In this document: one piece after another, positions 24,780 to 32,834 of the stretch
Position numbering within the stretch: the first letter of the stretch is position 1
Layout of the letters: each line of letters starts with the position of its first letter
Assembly: GCF_023534745.1 (NCBI RefSeq)
Contig: NZ_JAMHJQ010000001.1
Span: 442,110-506,109 of the forward strand
Direction: 5' to 3'
DNA length: 64,000 nt
Source of the DNA: Streptomyces sp. 35G-GA-8
Lineage (GTDB): Bacteria > Actinomycetota > Actinomycetes > Streptomycetales > Streptomycetaceae
The notes under the pieces: generated by a model
The model's input: the letters and a program-made list of their open reading frames with translations, nothing else
Told to the model about the DNA's origin: nothing
Databases searched by the model: none
Program-made: the position numbers and the translations under genes

Positions 24780-26072
24780 CTACGCCTCGGGCGTGGTCTC
24801 CTCTTGGATCACGGTCCGCGCCACCCGGAACGCCGTGTTCGCGGCCGGGACCCCGCAGTACACGGCCGTCTGGATCAGCACTTCCTTGATCTCGGCGGGG
24901 GTGAGGCCATTGCGCAGCGCGGCCCTCGTGTGGAAGGCCAGCTCCTCCAGATGGCCGCCCGCGACCAGCGCCGTCAGCGTCACGGCGCTGCGGGTGCGGC
25001 GGTCGAGGCCCTCCCTGGTCCACACCTCGCCCCAGGCGTAGCGGGTGATCAGCTCCTGGAAGTCGCCCGTGAAGTCGTCGGCGGCGGCCATGGCGCGGTC
25101 CACATGGGCGTCGCCCAGGACCTGTCGGCGCACCCGCATGCCCGCCTCGTACGGGTCGGGCCGCCCGGTGGTCACGGCCTCGGGCTGCTCGACGGGGGCG
25201 ATCTCGGCGATCGGGCCGACCGTCGCCGAGAGCGAGGGCACGGGGCCCCGGTCCGGCAGGACGGTGAGGCCGGTGGAGGTGTCGGACGGGTTGTACCAGG
25301 CGGTGGAGAAGTGGTGGACGAGCAGATCCGTGACGGCGGCGGGCTGCTCGACGGGAGCCAGATGGGAGGCTCCGGGCACCAGCGCGAGCCGGGCGTCCGG
25401 TATCCCCGCGACCAGCGTGCGCGCCTCGGCGGGCCCGGTGACATGGTCCTCGGCGCCGACCAGCACCAGGGTCGGTACGGTGATACGGCCCAGCTCCGCC
25501 CGGATGTCGAAGGCGGCCAGCGCCTCACAGGAGGCGATGTAGCACCCGGGATCGGTGGTGCGGACCATCTGGACGGCCCATTCGACGATGGCGGGCTGCG
25601 CGGCGGCGAAGCCCGGGGTGAACCAGCGTTCGGGCGCGCTGCGGGCCATCGGGTCGAGTCCGTTCGCACGGACGATCACACCGCGCTGACGGAACTCGTC
25701 GGCCGTACCGAACCGGGGCGAGGCGGCGACCAGCGCGAGCGAGGCGATCCGGTCGGGGCGGCGCAGCGCCAGCTCGGCGCCGATGGCACCGGCGATGGAG
25801 CAGCCCACATAGCCGAACCGCTGCACCCCGATCTCGTCGAGCGTGGCCAACAGCCGTTCCGCCAGCTCGGGGATGCTGGTCGCGGGGTGCGCGGGGGCGC
25901 CGCCGTGACCGGGCAGGTCGAAGCGGAACACCCGCCACTGGCGGGCCAGCTCGGGCACCTGGCGATCCCACATGTGCCAGGTGGTTCCGAGTGAAGGTCC
26001 CAGGATCAGGACGGGCGCCTGCTCTGGCCCGTCAAGACGGTATTGGAGGGTCTGCGACGTCGTTTCACTCAC
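24780..26072 (-). CDS. pcaL: fused 3-oxoadipate enol-lactonase / 4-carboxymuconolactone decarboxylase
   Basis: Two-domain enzyme of 430 residues for the protocatechuate branch of the beta-ketoadipate pathway. Residues 1-260 form an alpha/beta hydrolase with the nucleophile elbow GCSIAG (S92), an FDLPGHG loop and GASHLAP carrying the His. Residues from about 305 to 420 form a carboxymuconolactone decarboxylase domain (EAGMRVRRQVLGDAHVDRA ... GVPAANTAFRVARTVI). The fusion PcaL is known from actinomycetes, where it normally sits in a pca operon with pcaHG and pcaB. None of those genes is here, so this copy is isolated and may serve another lactone pathway. GTG start at 26072. Confidence 0.87.
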   Translation of the reverse strand: MSETTSQTLQYRLDGPEQAPVLILGPSLGTTWHMWDRQVPELARQWRVFRFDLPGHGGAPAHPATSIPELAERLLATLDEIGVQRFGYVGCSIAGAIGAELALRRPDRIASLALVAASPRFGTADEFRQRGVIVRANGLDPMARSAPERWFTPGFAAAQPAIVEWAVQMVRTTDPGCYIASCEALAAFDIRAELGRITVPTLVLVGAEDHVTGPAEARTLVAGIPDARLALVPGASHLAPVEQPAAVTDLLVHHFSTAWYNPSDTSTGLTVLPDRGPVPSLSATVGPIAEIAPVEQPEAVTTGRPDPYEAGMRVRRQVLGDAHVDRAMAAADDFTGDFQELITRYAWGEVWTREGLDRRTRSAVTLTALVAGGHLEELAFHTRAALRNGLTPAEIKEVLIQTAVYCGVPAANTAFRVARTVIQEETTPEA

Positions 26073-26146
26073 GGGTCCGAACCTCTCACACCTCACTCTC
26101 TCCCCTGACAGCCAGGTCTGCCGGTCCGCAGGAGCCCGGAGGGGCA

Positions 26147-26800
26147 CTAGTTCGCCGCGCCGTCGAGCAGCCAGTGGTAGCACAGTCGAAGCGCTCGCTC
26201 CATGCTGCCCATCGCCGCCGCGGCCCCGAGTGTGACGTTGAGCCATAGCGGAAGGTGGATCGGCGACTCGAAGCTCCCGACGCGTGAGGCGATGGGAGGT
26301 ATCCGGGAGAGCGGTTCAGCGATCTGTACGACGAGAAGACCGGCACCAATGAGGAGCGCCACAAGGGAGCAGAGGCCGATCCAGCGGCTCAGGGTCGGGT
26401 GGTCGCGGTCGAGGCGGGCGCGGCGGCCCTCGGCGGAGGCAGGGTCCGGGACGAGCTGGTGCTCGGTACCCGCGGTGGTGACGTAGTGGCAGCGTTTGAT
26501 CCCGAAGCCGCTCATCGCCACCTCGATCGTGCCGTCCGGCACGGGGAAGGCGGCGGGGATCCTGGATTCGGCGTGGAGCCTGCCGTCGAGGTACAGATGC
26601 GCCCTGACGTTGCCGGAGCTCTGGTTCTGCCAGTGCCGGACATCGATCGCGTATATCGTCCGACGCCCGTCGTGCCGCGTCAGAGGAAGATGGAACAGCG
26701 CGCGGCCCGGCAACTGCCACCAGCGAAAACGTCGCAGGGGCCGCCCGTCCCCCGGTCGCACGCGCTTCGCGGCTCGACGCCGCCGCCGCTCCTCGAACAT
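26147..26800 (-). CDS. hypothetical protein with two C-terminal membrane helices
   Basis: Protein of 217 residues that I do not recognise. The N-terminus is very basic (EERRRRRAAKR). A soluble beta-rich region follows, and then two hydrophobic segments: WIGLCSLVALLIGAGLLVV near residues 142-160 and LPLWLNVTLGAAAAMGS near 183-200. AGGGGG lies 7 bases before the ATG. It is divergent from the TetR gene; two palindromes in the shared 109-bp gap suggest TetR control, so it may be the regulator's target. Confidence 0.72.
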   Translation of the reverse strand: MFEERRRRRAAKRVRPGDGRPLRRFRWWQLPGRALFHLPLTRHDGRRTIYAIDVRHWQNQSSGNVRAHLYLDGRLHAESRIPAAFPVPDGTIEVAMSGFGIKRCHYVTTAGTEHQLVPDPASAEGRRARLDRDHPTLSRWIGLCSLVALLIGAGLLVVQIAEPLSRIPPIASRVGSFESPIHLPLWLNVTLGAAAAMGSMERALRLCYHWLLDGAAN

Positions 26801-26832
26801 CCCTCAGCCCCCTGGCGCTCGGCCGCATCCCG

Positions 26833-26853
26833 CACTAGCACGCTGTACTAGTG
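26833..26853. promoter_or_regulatory. candidate TetR operator 1
   Basis: Perfect arms CACTAG and CTAGTG enclose 9 bases, next to the start of the membrane protein gene. The core resembles the stronger palindrome at 26870-26895 (shared TACTAGT), which supports recognition by one protein. Confidence 0.5.
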
Positions 26854-26869
26854 GCCCGAGGGCTAAAGT

Positions 26870-26895
26870 ATCACGGCGTACTAGTACGGCGTGAT
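26870..26895. promoter_or_regulatory. candidate TetR operator 2 (26-bp near-perfect palindrome)
   Basis: The centre CGTACTAGTACG is perfectly palindromic and is flanked by ATCACG on the left and CGTGAT on the right, with one mismatched position per arm. It lies 15-40 bases upstream of the TetR-family start codon, where binding would block its own transcription and probably the divergent gene. Confidence 0.6.
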
Positions 26896-26909
26896 GAGAG
26901 GCAGCGGCA

Positions 26910-27554
26910 GTGGCAGAGAAGGCAGCGGCGGAGAAGAAGGAGAGCGCCGGCACGCGGGACAGGATCCTCGCGGCGGCCGCCGCGATGATCGGAGAGGACC
27001 CCTCGGTCAATCTGAGTGTGCGGGCGGTCGCGGCGCGGGCCGGGGTGAGCACCGGATCTCTCAGACACTTCTTCCCGACGCAGCGCGAACTGCGGGACGC
27101 GGTGCTGGCCGTCATCTATGACCACGTGGTCTCCGAGGACGGGATCCACGACCGTTCGGTACCGGCACGGGACCGGCTGGTGAACTGCCTCCGGCAGGTG
27201 CTCGCGCCCGCCGGAGTGGGCGAACAGGCACGGGAGGCATGGGGCAGGCTCTTCGAGACCTTCATCGCCCCCGAGCCGACCGACGAGGTGCGCGCCGCGT
27301 ATCTCGCCATGGACCTGGAAGGGCAACGCCGTATCGAGTCCTGGCTGGCGATCCTCACGCGGGAAGGCGCGCTGGCCGCGGGCGAGAACACCCGGCGCGC
27401 GAGATTCCTGATGACCGTCCTCAACGGACTCGCGACCGAGAGGGCGTTGCCCGCCGAGCAGTCGATCCTGCGATCCGAGACGGAAACCTTGTACATGGCC
27501 GTCGACTGCGTCCTCGCCCACACCGGTGGTCCCGCGGCCACCGCTGGTCTCTGA
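26910..27554 (+). CDS. TetR-family transcriptional regulator
   Basis: One-component regulator of 214 residues. The N-terminal HTH is clear: GTRDRILAAAAAMIGEDPSVNLSVRAVAARAGVSTGSLRHFFPTQRELRDAVL, residues about 14-66, with recognition helix STGSLRHFF. The remainder is an all-helical ligand-binding and dimerisation domain of unknown specificity. GTG start with GAGAGG upstream. It is divergent from a two-helix membrane protein gene, with two palindromic operator candidates in between, so autoregulation plus control of that gene is likely. Confidence 0.9.
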   Translation: MAEKAAAEKKESAGTRDRILAAAAAMIGEDPSVNLSVRAVAARAGVSTGSLRHFFPTQRELRDAVLAVIYDHVVSEDGIHDRSVPARDRLVNCLRQVLAPAGVGEQAREAWGRLFETFIAPEPTDEVRAAYLAMDLEGQRRIESWLAILTREGALAAGENTRRARFLMTVLNGLATERALPAEQSILRSETETLYMAVDCVLAHTGGPAATAGL

Positions 27555-27558
27555 CCGG

Positions 27559-27589
27559 GCCGGACGGGCCGCACCGCGGCCCGTCCGGC
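27559..27589. terminator. very strong bidirectional hairpin
   Basis: A perfect 14-bp stem, GCCGGACGGGCCGC against its complement, closes on an ACC loop. It starts 5 bases after the TetR stop and lies just beyond the stop of the convergent beta-propeller gene. Confidence 0.8.
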
Positions 27590-27598
27590 GCCGGGCGG

Positions 27599-28666
27599 TC
27601 AGCCGCGTGCGACCGCGATGGAGCCCTGAAGACGCTCGCCCGCCTCATAGATCATGTACGGCACCCCCCGGTCGGTTCCGAAGCTCGGCGAGGCACTGCG
27701 CCCGTTGTCCGGCGCGCTGTTGGCCGAGTCGTAGAAGAGACCGAGGTGATCACGGCGGCTGAAGTCATTGCCGACCTCGGTGATCAGCAGATTGCCGCCG
27801 TTCTCCTTGCTGGTGTTGTAGACGACATACGTACTGCCGTTACGGCTCAGCAGGTGCGGTCCCCCGATGTTGTTCGCCCCGACGTCGGAGTGGCGGACGA
27901 GCGGCTGCTGGTCGAACGTCCAGTCACGGCCGTCCTTCGACCAACCCCAGGCGATATCACGGTGGTTGGACTGGTTGTTGAGCATGAAGAGCATCACGTA
28001 GCGCGCGTCGCGCGAGGGCAGGTCGTGCCGGAACACGCGCGCGTACGAGGTCTCGCTGCTGCCCGCGGGCATCATCGCGGTGGTGAGCACCACCTTGTCG
28101 TAGGTGAAGGTGATGCCGTCCTTGGAACGGGCGAGGCGGGTCGTGCCGTTCTCGCCGTGGAAGTAGAGCCACAGCTCCCTGACATCCTCGTTCCACAGGA
28201 CGTGCGGCGAGGCGACATGGGAGACCTTGTAGTGCGGCTGCCAGTTGTTGGAGACGATCGGGTTCGCGGTGTACTCGGTGAACGGCCCCTCCAGCGAGTC
28301 GCCGTAGGCCAGGCAGATACCGCCGGGCGCGTCGTGCGGGCCGTAGTAGAGGTAGTAACGGCCGAGCGGGTTCGCCAACTTGTCGTAGACGCCCCGGACA
28401 CACGGGAAGATGATCTCGCCGGTGGGGTTGTACTTCAGCTGAGAGGGCGTCAGAAGCGTCTTCAGATAGCGGTAGTCGGGGAATCCGCCGGGCGCCGCCG
28501 CCAGGGCGGGGGCCGCGGCCGGGGTCGCTGCGGCGGCCGCGGCGGCGCCGGCCGTCGCGCCGGTGGCCAGCACGCCGGAGGTCACGGCGGCGGTGGCCGC
28601 CGCCGCCCGCAGGAAGATCCGGCGGCCGGGGTTCCGCGGCTGGTCGTGCGCGTCGTGCTGTGTCAT
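27599..28666 (-). CDS. Tat-exported beta-propeller protein (glycoside hydrolase family 43-like)
   Basis: Secreted protein of 355 residues. The signal peptide has the twin-arginine motif RRIFLRA followed by an Ala-rich hydrophobic region and alanine-rich linker to about residue 55. The mature part shows repeated blade-like motifs (YYLYYGPHDAPGGICLAYGDSLEGPF, LWLYFHGENGTTRLARSKDGITF, IAWGWSKDGRDWTF) typical of five-bladed GH43/GH32-type propellers. Individual catalytic acids cannot be assigned from sequence alone. It is the last gene of the LacI-headed operon, 28 bases after the permease, so it probably acts outside the cell on the substrate the operon consumes. Confidence 0.75.
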   Translation of the reverse strand: MTQHDAHDQPRNPGRRIFLRAAAATAAVTSGVLATGATAGAAAAAAATPAAAPALAAAPGGFPDYRYLKTLLTPSQLKYNPTGEIIFPCVRGVYDKLANPLGRYYLYYGPHDAPGGICLAYGDSLEGPFTEYTANPIVSNNWQPHYKVSHVASPHVLWNEDVRELWLYFHGENGTTRLARSKDGITFTYDKVVLTTAMMPAGSSETSYARVFRHDLPSRDARYVMLFMLNNQSNHRDIAWGWSKDGRDWTFDQQPLVRHSDVGANNIGGPHLLSRNGSTYVVYNTSKENGGNLLITEVGNDFSRRDHLGLFYDSANSAPDNGRSASPSFGTDRGVPYMIYEAGERLQGSIAVARG

Positions 28667-28694
28667 GTCGTTCTCCGTCCCGGGAGTTGAGAGA

Positions 28695-29975
28695 TCACAG
28701 ATAGGTGGCGGCGGTGACGCAGAATCCGCCGAGGGCGACGGCCCACACGTACGGCAAGGTCCGCAGCATCACCTGCTGCGGGGTGACCCCCGCGTACTGC
28801 GCGCTCCACACGGTCTGGGTGCTCGTCGGGTCCGCCACCCCGAAGACCTGGTTGTACGAGGTGGCCAGGCCGAGCACCGCGACGGCCGGGTAGATGCCGG
28901 CGGCGATGAGGACACCGGCGATGCCCGCGCCGAGGCCGTAGACGTTCAGCGGACCCCGGTAGAGGCAGAGCGGCACGAGCAGGGTGAAGACCGCGACGAA
29001 CAGCACCGGATTCTGCGGGCTGACCGCCTTGATCAGCGGCTCCAGCGCCGCCACGGCGCCGGGCAGCTTCACCGCGGCGAGCAGGATGCCGATCGCGATG
29101 AAGAGCACGATCGGCGCCGCCGCGATCTCGAAGGAGCCGTACAGGGTGCGCAGCAGCCGTTTGCTCATCTCGCCCGGCCGGGTGGTGGTGACCAGCGCGT
29201 ACAGGACGCCGGCCAGCATCGACGGCAGGATCGCGACATCGAGACCGAGGGCGAGGATCAGCGGTACGAGCGGGGTGAGCAGCGCGTACCAGGGGGCGTC
29301 GCCGAGCTGCTTACGGCGCGACGTGGGCTTCGCGGAAGCGGACGTGAGCGACCACGCGTGTTCGACCCCGCGTCGTCGCGTCTCGACGAGGACGAAGAGA
29401 ACGGCGGCGGCCAGGGCGAAGGGGAACAGCTTCATCATGAAGCCGCGCACGGTGTCCACGGGCAGTTCGAGCGCGGTGGAGAAGAACTGCCAGATCGGCA
29501 GCTCGAAGGGCATACCGGCGGCGATGCCCATCAGGATCGTGCCGGCGGCGGTGACCTTGGGGATACCGACGGCGATCATGGCGGGGATGCCGATGATGCC
29601 GGCCAGCATCGCGGCGGGCGCCGAGCCCGTGACCGTACCGACGAGGGTGGCGACGGCGAGGACGCCGAGCGCGACCACGACCGGCCGGTCGCCGCCGAAC
29701 TCCACGATCTTGCGGACGAGGGTGCCCGCGATGCCGGTCTCGTCGAGGAGCCTGCCGAGCCAGGAGCCCAGCAGGATCGCGATCATCGTGGCGGCGAGGG
29801 TCGGCGCACCCGCCTGGACGACCGTGTCCAGGACGCTGTTCTCGCCGGTCAGCGGGGCGTCGGCGAGGAAGGCGATGACGATCGCCAGGATGACGAGGGC
29901 GAAGGCGGTGGGGAGTCTGCGGGTGAGCATCGCGGCGACACCGGCCGCCATGACAAGAAGGATGACGACGCCCAT
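28695..29975 (-). CDS. multi-pass membrane permease (ion-transporter/GntP-like)
   Basis: Integral membrane protein of 426 residues with about 11-12 hydrophobic segments in two halves. The early LGSWLGRLLDETGIAGTLVRKIVEFGGDRPVV and the pattern TGSAPAAMLAGIIGIPAMIAVGIP recall the gluconate/citrate/lactate permease (IT superfamily) type. I cannot assign a family firmly. It starts four bases after the stop of the HExxH protein gene and precedes the beta-propeller gene, so it is part of the LacI-headed operon and presumably imports its substrate, likely an organic acid or sugar acid. Confidence 0.78.
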   Translation of the reverse strand: MGVVILLVMAAGVAAMLTRRLPTAFALVILAIVIAFLADAPLTGENSVLDTVVQAGAPTLAATMIAILLGSWLGRLLDETGIAGTLVRKIVEFGGDRPVVVALGVLAVATLVGTVTGSAPAAMLAGIIGIPAMIAVGIPKVTAAGTILMGIAAGMPFELPIWQFFSTALELPVDTVRGFMMKLFPFALAAAVLFVLVETRRRGVEHAWSLTSASAKPTSRRKQLGDAPWYALLTPLVPLILALGLDVAILPSMLAGVLYALVTTTRPGEMSKRLLRTLYGSFEIAAAPIVLFIAIGILLAAVKLPGAVAALEPLIKAVSPQNPVLFVAVFTLLVPLCLYRGPLNVYGLGAGIAGVLIAAGIYPAVAVLGLATSYNQVFGVADPTSTQTVWSAQYAGVTPQQVMLRTLPYVWAVALGGFCVTAATYL

Positions 29976-29979
29976 GGCG

Positions 29980-30600
29980 TTACTTCTCTCTTCCGTGCGG
30001 GGAGCCTTGCCGCCCGTCGGCGGCGGTGGCCAGGGCGGCCGTCAGCAGGAGCGGGCTGCGGCCGAGGCCGCAGACCGTGCGGGCGTGGGCGTGGGCGGCG
30101 ATCTCCTCGGCGCCCGCGACATGGCCGTACAGGCGATGGCGTCCCGCGCGCAGGACGACATGGCCGAGGGACCGCTTCAGGGCCGTCTTCTCCGGTCCGT
30201 GGTGGAGCTGTTCGTGCACGGCCTCGTGCGCGATCGCCGCCGCCCGTATCGACCCGGCCGGATACCAGTGGCGCCAGCCGAGGCGGTCGATCAGCTCGTC
30301 GGCGAGGGCCAGGGTGTCGGTGAACAGCTCGACGGCCGGGACCGGCCTGGAGGTGTAGCGGGCGAGGAGGCCCTTCGCCAGGCCGTCGCCGCTCTCCACG
30401 ATCCGGGGAGTCCGGGCGACGGGGGCGAGTGCGGCGCCGAACTCGTCGGCGGTACGCGCCCATTGGCGCAGCTGGGCGGGGTCGCGGCGCTCGTGCGTCG
30501 GGGTGTTCGCGAGCAGCCGGACGCCGAACTCGATGTCGTCGGTCGCCGCGAGTGTCCCGATCGCCGTGAGCGCGTCGCGGTCGAGCAGGGCGACGGTCAT
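29980..30600 (-). CDS. unknown protein with HEAVH (HExxH) motif
   Basis: Protein of 206 residues that I do not recognise. It is helix-rich and has an HEAVHEQLHH stretch at about residues 125-134, matching the HExxH zinc signature; other His residues follow (GHV, HVAG, AHAHAR). Whether this is a real metallo-enzyme cannot be told from sequence. No signal peptide. Its ATG overlaps the stop of the hydantoinase/oxoprolinase gene (ATGA), so translational coupling and a shared function with that enzyme are likely. Confidence 0.75.
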   Translation of the reverse strand: MTVALLDRDALTAIGTLAATDDIEFGVRLLANTPTHERRDPAQLRQWARTADEFGAALAPVARTPRIVESGDGLAKGLLARYTSRPVPAVELFTDTLALADELIDRLGWRHWYPAGSIRAAAIAHEAVHEQLHHGPEKTALKRSLGHVVLRAGRHRLYGHVAGAEEIAAHAHARTVCGLGRSPLLLTAALATAADGRQGSPHGREK

Positions 30601-32726
30601 GAGCGCACCTCCAGCACGGCGATGACCGGCTCGTCGGCGGCGCGTGCGCGCAGTTCGCTGCGGGCGAGTGCGAGCAGCGGCTGCGGGTCGAGTACGCCGG
30701 AGAGATCGGCGATCCGGGAGCCGAGGAGCAGCCGCAGGGCGGGGGCACGGACACCGCCGTCGCCGTACGACGTGGCCTCCCGCACCAGGTCGGCGAGGAC
30801 TTCGGGCGCGCGGCCGACGGTGGTGGCCGCGACACGGGCGTCCGGCGCGTGGAGCCGTACGACCCCGTCGGCGTCCACGACGCGCACCGGGTGGCGGTCC
30901 GGGCGGAACCTGCGGTGCACGTCCGTGCCGTACACGGTGTGCGCGGGGGTGCCCGCGAGGACGCGCACCGACGCCGGGTCGGTCTTGAGGCTGTCGGCGG
31001 CGGCGCGCAGCCGGTCGGACTCGTCCGCCCGGTGGGCGCGGTCCTGCGTCCGCAGTTCGGTGGCCCCGGTCGCGACGGCCCGTACGGTGCTGGTCTGCGG
31101 GTCGACGGTGACCTCCACCTCGACGCCGTCGGCTGCCGCGCCCTGGGCGACGACGGCGGCCTCGGCCTCGGCCCGTACGGCGAGGATCTGTTCCTGGCCG
31201 GCGCTGGGGATGATGCGTTCGACCTGCTCGCGGATGAGGGCGAGGGCGACACCGATGGGGCTGATGACCTCACTGTGGCGCGCGATCCTGCCCTCCTGTC
31301 CGGTGACGGCCGCGAGGTGCGGGGTGACGGCGGCCGCGCCTCCGCCACCGCCGACGAGCACGGCGGTGTCCTTGTCCAGGCGGTAGTCCCGGATCATCGC
31401 GTCGACCACGGACTTCACCTGGTCGGTGCCGGCGTCCAGGACACGGGCCGCCGCCGTGGCGACATCCGTGCCGAGCTCGGCGGCCAGGGGCGCCATCGCG
31501 GCCTCGGCCACGGCCGGGTCGCAGTGGGCGAAGTCCCCTTCGGGTACCCGGCCCAGCGCGTTGGCCGCGCAGGTCATGGTGATCGCGAAGCGCCCGCCGG
31601 CGGCGTCGAGCACCGCGTAGTCCGCCGGGTCGTCGTCCATCGGCCGGACCGTGCTGACCTTGGCGTCCCGCAGGTCGTCCAGGGTCGCGAAGCAGGCGTA
31701 CGGCAACCCCGCGATATGCGCGCTGCGCGGTCCCGCGCCGGTGACCCTGCCGCCGCCGATGCGGACCATCGAGCCGCCGCCGACACCGACGGTCCTGACG
31801 TCGAGCGCCGACAGGTAGGACGTCTTGCCGAGGATGGTGGCGTGCCGGACGGCGACCTTGCCGCGCCGTACGACGCTGATGTCGGTGGATGTGCCGCCGG
31901 TCTCCAGGAACAGGCCATCGCTGACGCGCTCCTGCATGAGCGCGCCGGCGACACCCGCCGCCGGTCCCGACAGCACGGTGAGCAGCGGCCTGCGCCGCAT
32001 CTCGTCCAGCGACATCACTCCCCCGTCGCAGCGCATCACCATCAGTGGCGCGCTCACGCCCGCCTTGGTGATCGACGCGTCGACGAGGTCGGCGGTGGCG
32101 AGCATGCGCGGCAGGATCGCGGCGTTCACGACGGCGGTCCTGGTCCGTTTGTGGAGCCCGTACAGCGAGGTGATCTCGTGCGCGGCGGTCGTCGGCACTC
32201 CGCGCTCCTTGGCCACCGCGACGACCGCGTCCTCGCCTTCGGGGCGGTCGACGCTGAACGGCTGGCTGACGACGACGACTTGGGCCCCTTCCCGGACGAC
32301 CGCGTCGACGGCGGCACCTACGGCGGGCGCGTCGTCCGGGTCGGCGACATGGGCGTAGGCGAGCGGTAGCCGCTTGCCGGGGGTGAGTTCGAGCTTCCGG
32401 AAGGCGGCGAGCCGCCGGGTGAACCCGGCGCTCGGACCGGCGCCGACACCGATCAGGCCGACGGTGGCGACGTCGCCCTCCAGCAGGGCATTGGTAGCCT
32501 GGGTGGTGCCGTGGGCCAGGAAGGCCACGTCCTGCGGGGCGTGTCCGGTCTGCTCCAGCAGACGGTCGAGAGCTTCCACGATGCCGTGGGCGACGCCGTC
32601 CTCGTGATGGTGGCTGGTGGGGACCTTCACCTGCCCCAGGAGTCGCAGGGTCGTGGCGTCTACGGCCACGGCGTCGGTGAAGGTTCCGCCCACGTCGATG
32701 CCGACGCGGATGCGGTGGGTGTTCAT
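30597..32726 (-). CDS. hydantoinase/oxoprolinase family protein
   Basis: ATP-dependent ring-opening amidohydrolase homologue of 709 residues (HyuA-like). The N-terminal actin-fold ATP site is evident in RVGIDVGGTFTDAVAVD, followed by HGTTQATNALLE, the LSGPAAGVAGA glycine loop, TGGTSTDISVV and VGGGSMVRIGGGR. Family members cleave 5-oxoproline, hydantoins or acetone/acetophenone-type substrates with ATP, usually with a HyuB/beta subunit. No HyuB-like gene is present in the window. ATG at 32726 has AGGAGG 10 bases upstream. It is part of the LacI-headed operon with the FAD oxidoreductase upstream. Confidence 0.88.
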   Translation of the reverse strand: MNTHRIRVGIDVGGTFTDAVAVDATTLRLLGQVKVPTSHHHEDGVAHGIVEALDRLLEQTGHAPQDVAFLAHGTTQATNALLEGDVATVGLIGVGAGPSAGFTRRLAAFRKLELTPGKRLPLAYAHVADPDDAPAVGAAVDAVVREGAQVVVVSQPFSVDRPEGEDAVVAVAKERGVPTTAAHEITSLYGLHKRTRTAVVNAAILPRMLATADLVDASITKAGVSAPLMVMRCDGGVMSLDEMRRRPLLTVLSGPAAGVAGALMQERVSDGLFLETGGTSTDISVVRRGKVAVRHATILGKTSYLSALDVRTVGVGGGSMVRIGGGRVTGAGPRSAHIAGLPYACFATLDDLRDAKVSTVRPMDDDPADYAVLDAAGGRFAITMTCAANALGRVPEGDFAHCDPAVAEAAMAPLAAELGTDVATAAARVLDAGTDQVKSVVDAMIRDYRLDKDTAVLVGGGGGAAAVTPHLAAVTGQEGRIARHSEVISPIGVALALIREQVERIIPSAGQEQILAVRAEAEAAVVAQGAAADGVEVEVTVDPQTSTVRAVATGATELRTQDRAHRADESDRLRAAADSLKTDPASVRVLAGTPAHTVYGTDVHRRFRPDRHPVRVVDADGVVRLHAPDARVAATTVGRAPEVLADLVREATSYGDGGVRAPALRLLLGSRIADLSGVLDPQPLLALARSELRARAADEPVIAVLEVRS

Positions 32727-32834
32727 GGCTTGGGCACCTCCTTGTGCACAGAGTTGGTACGGCGTGGTCGGTAGGCCGGGCGGGGCAGGTGGAGCTGCTT
32801 CCGCCCGGCTGTTCCGTCCCGGTGTCGCCGGGTG

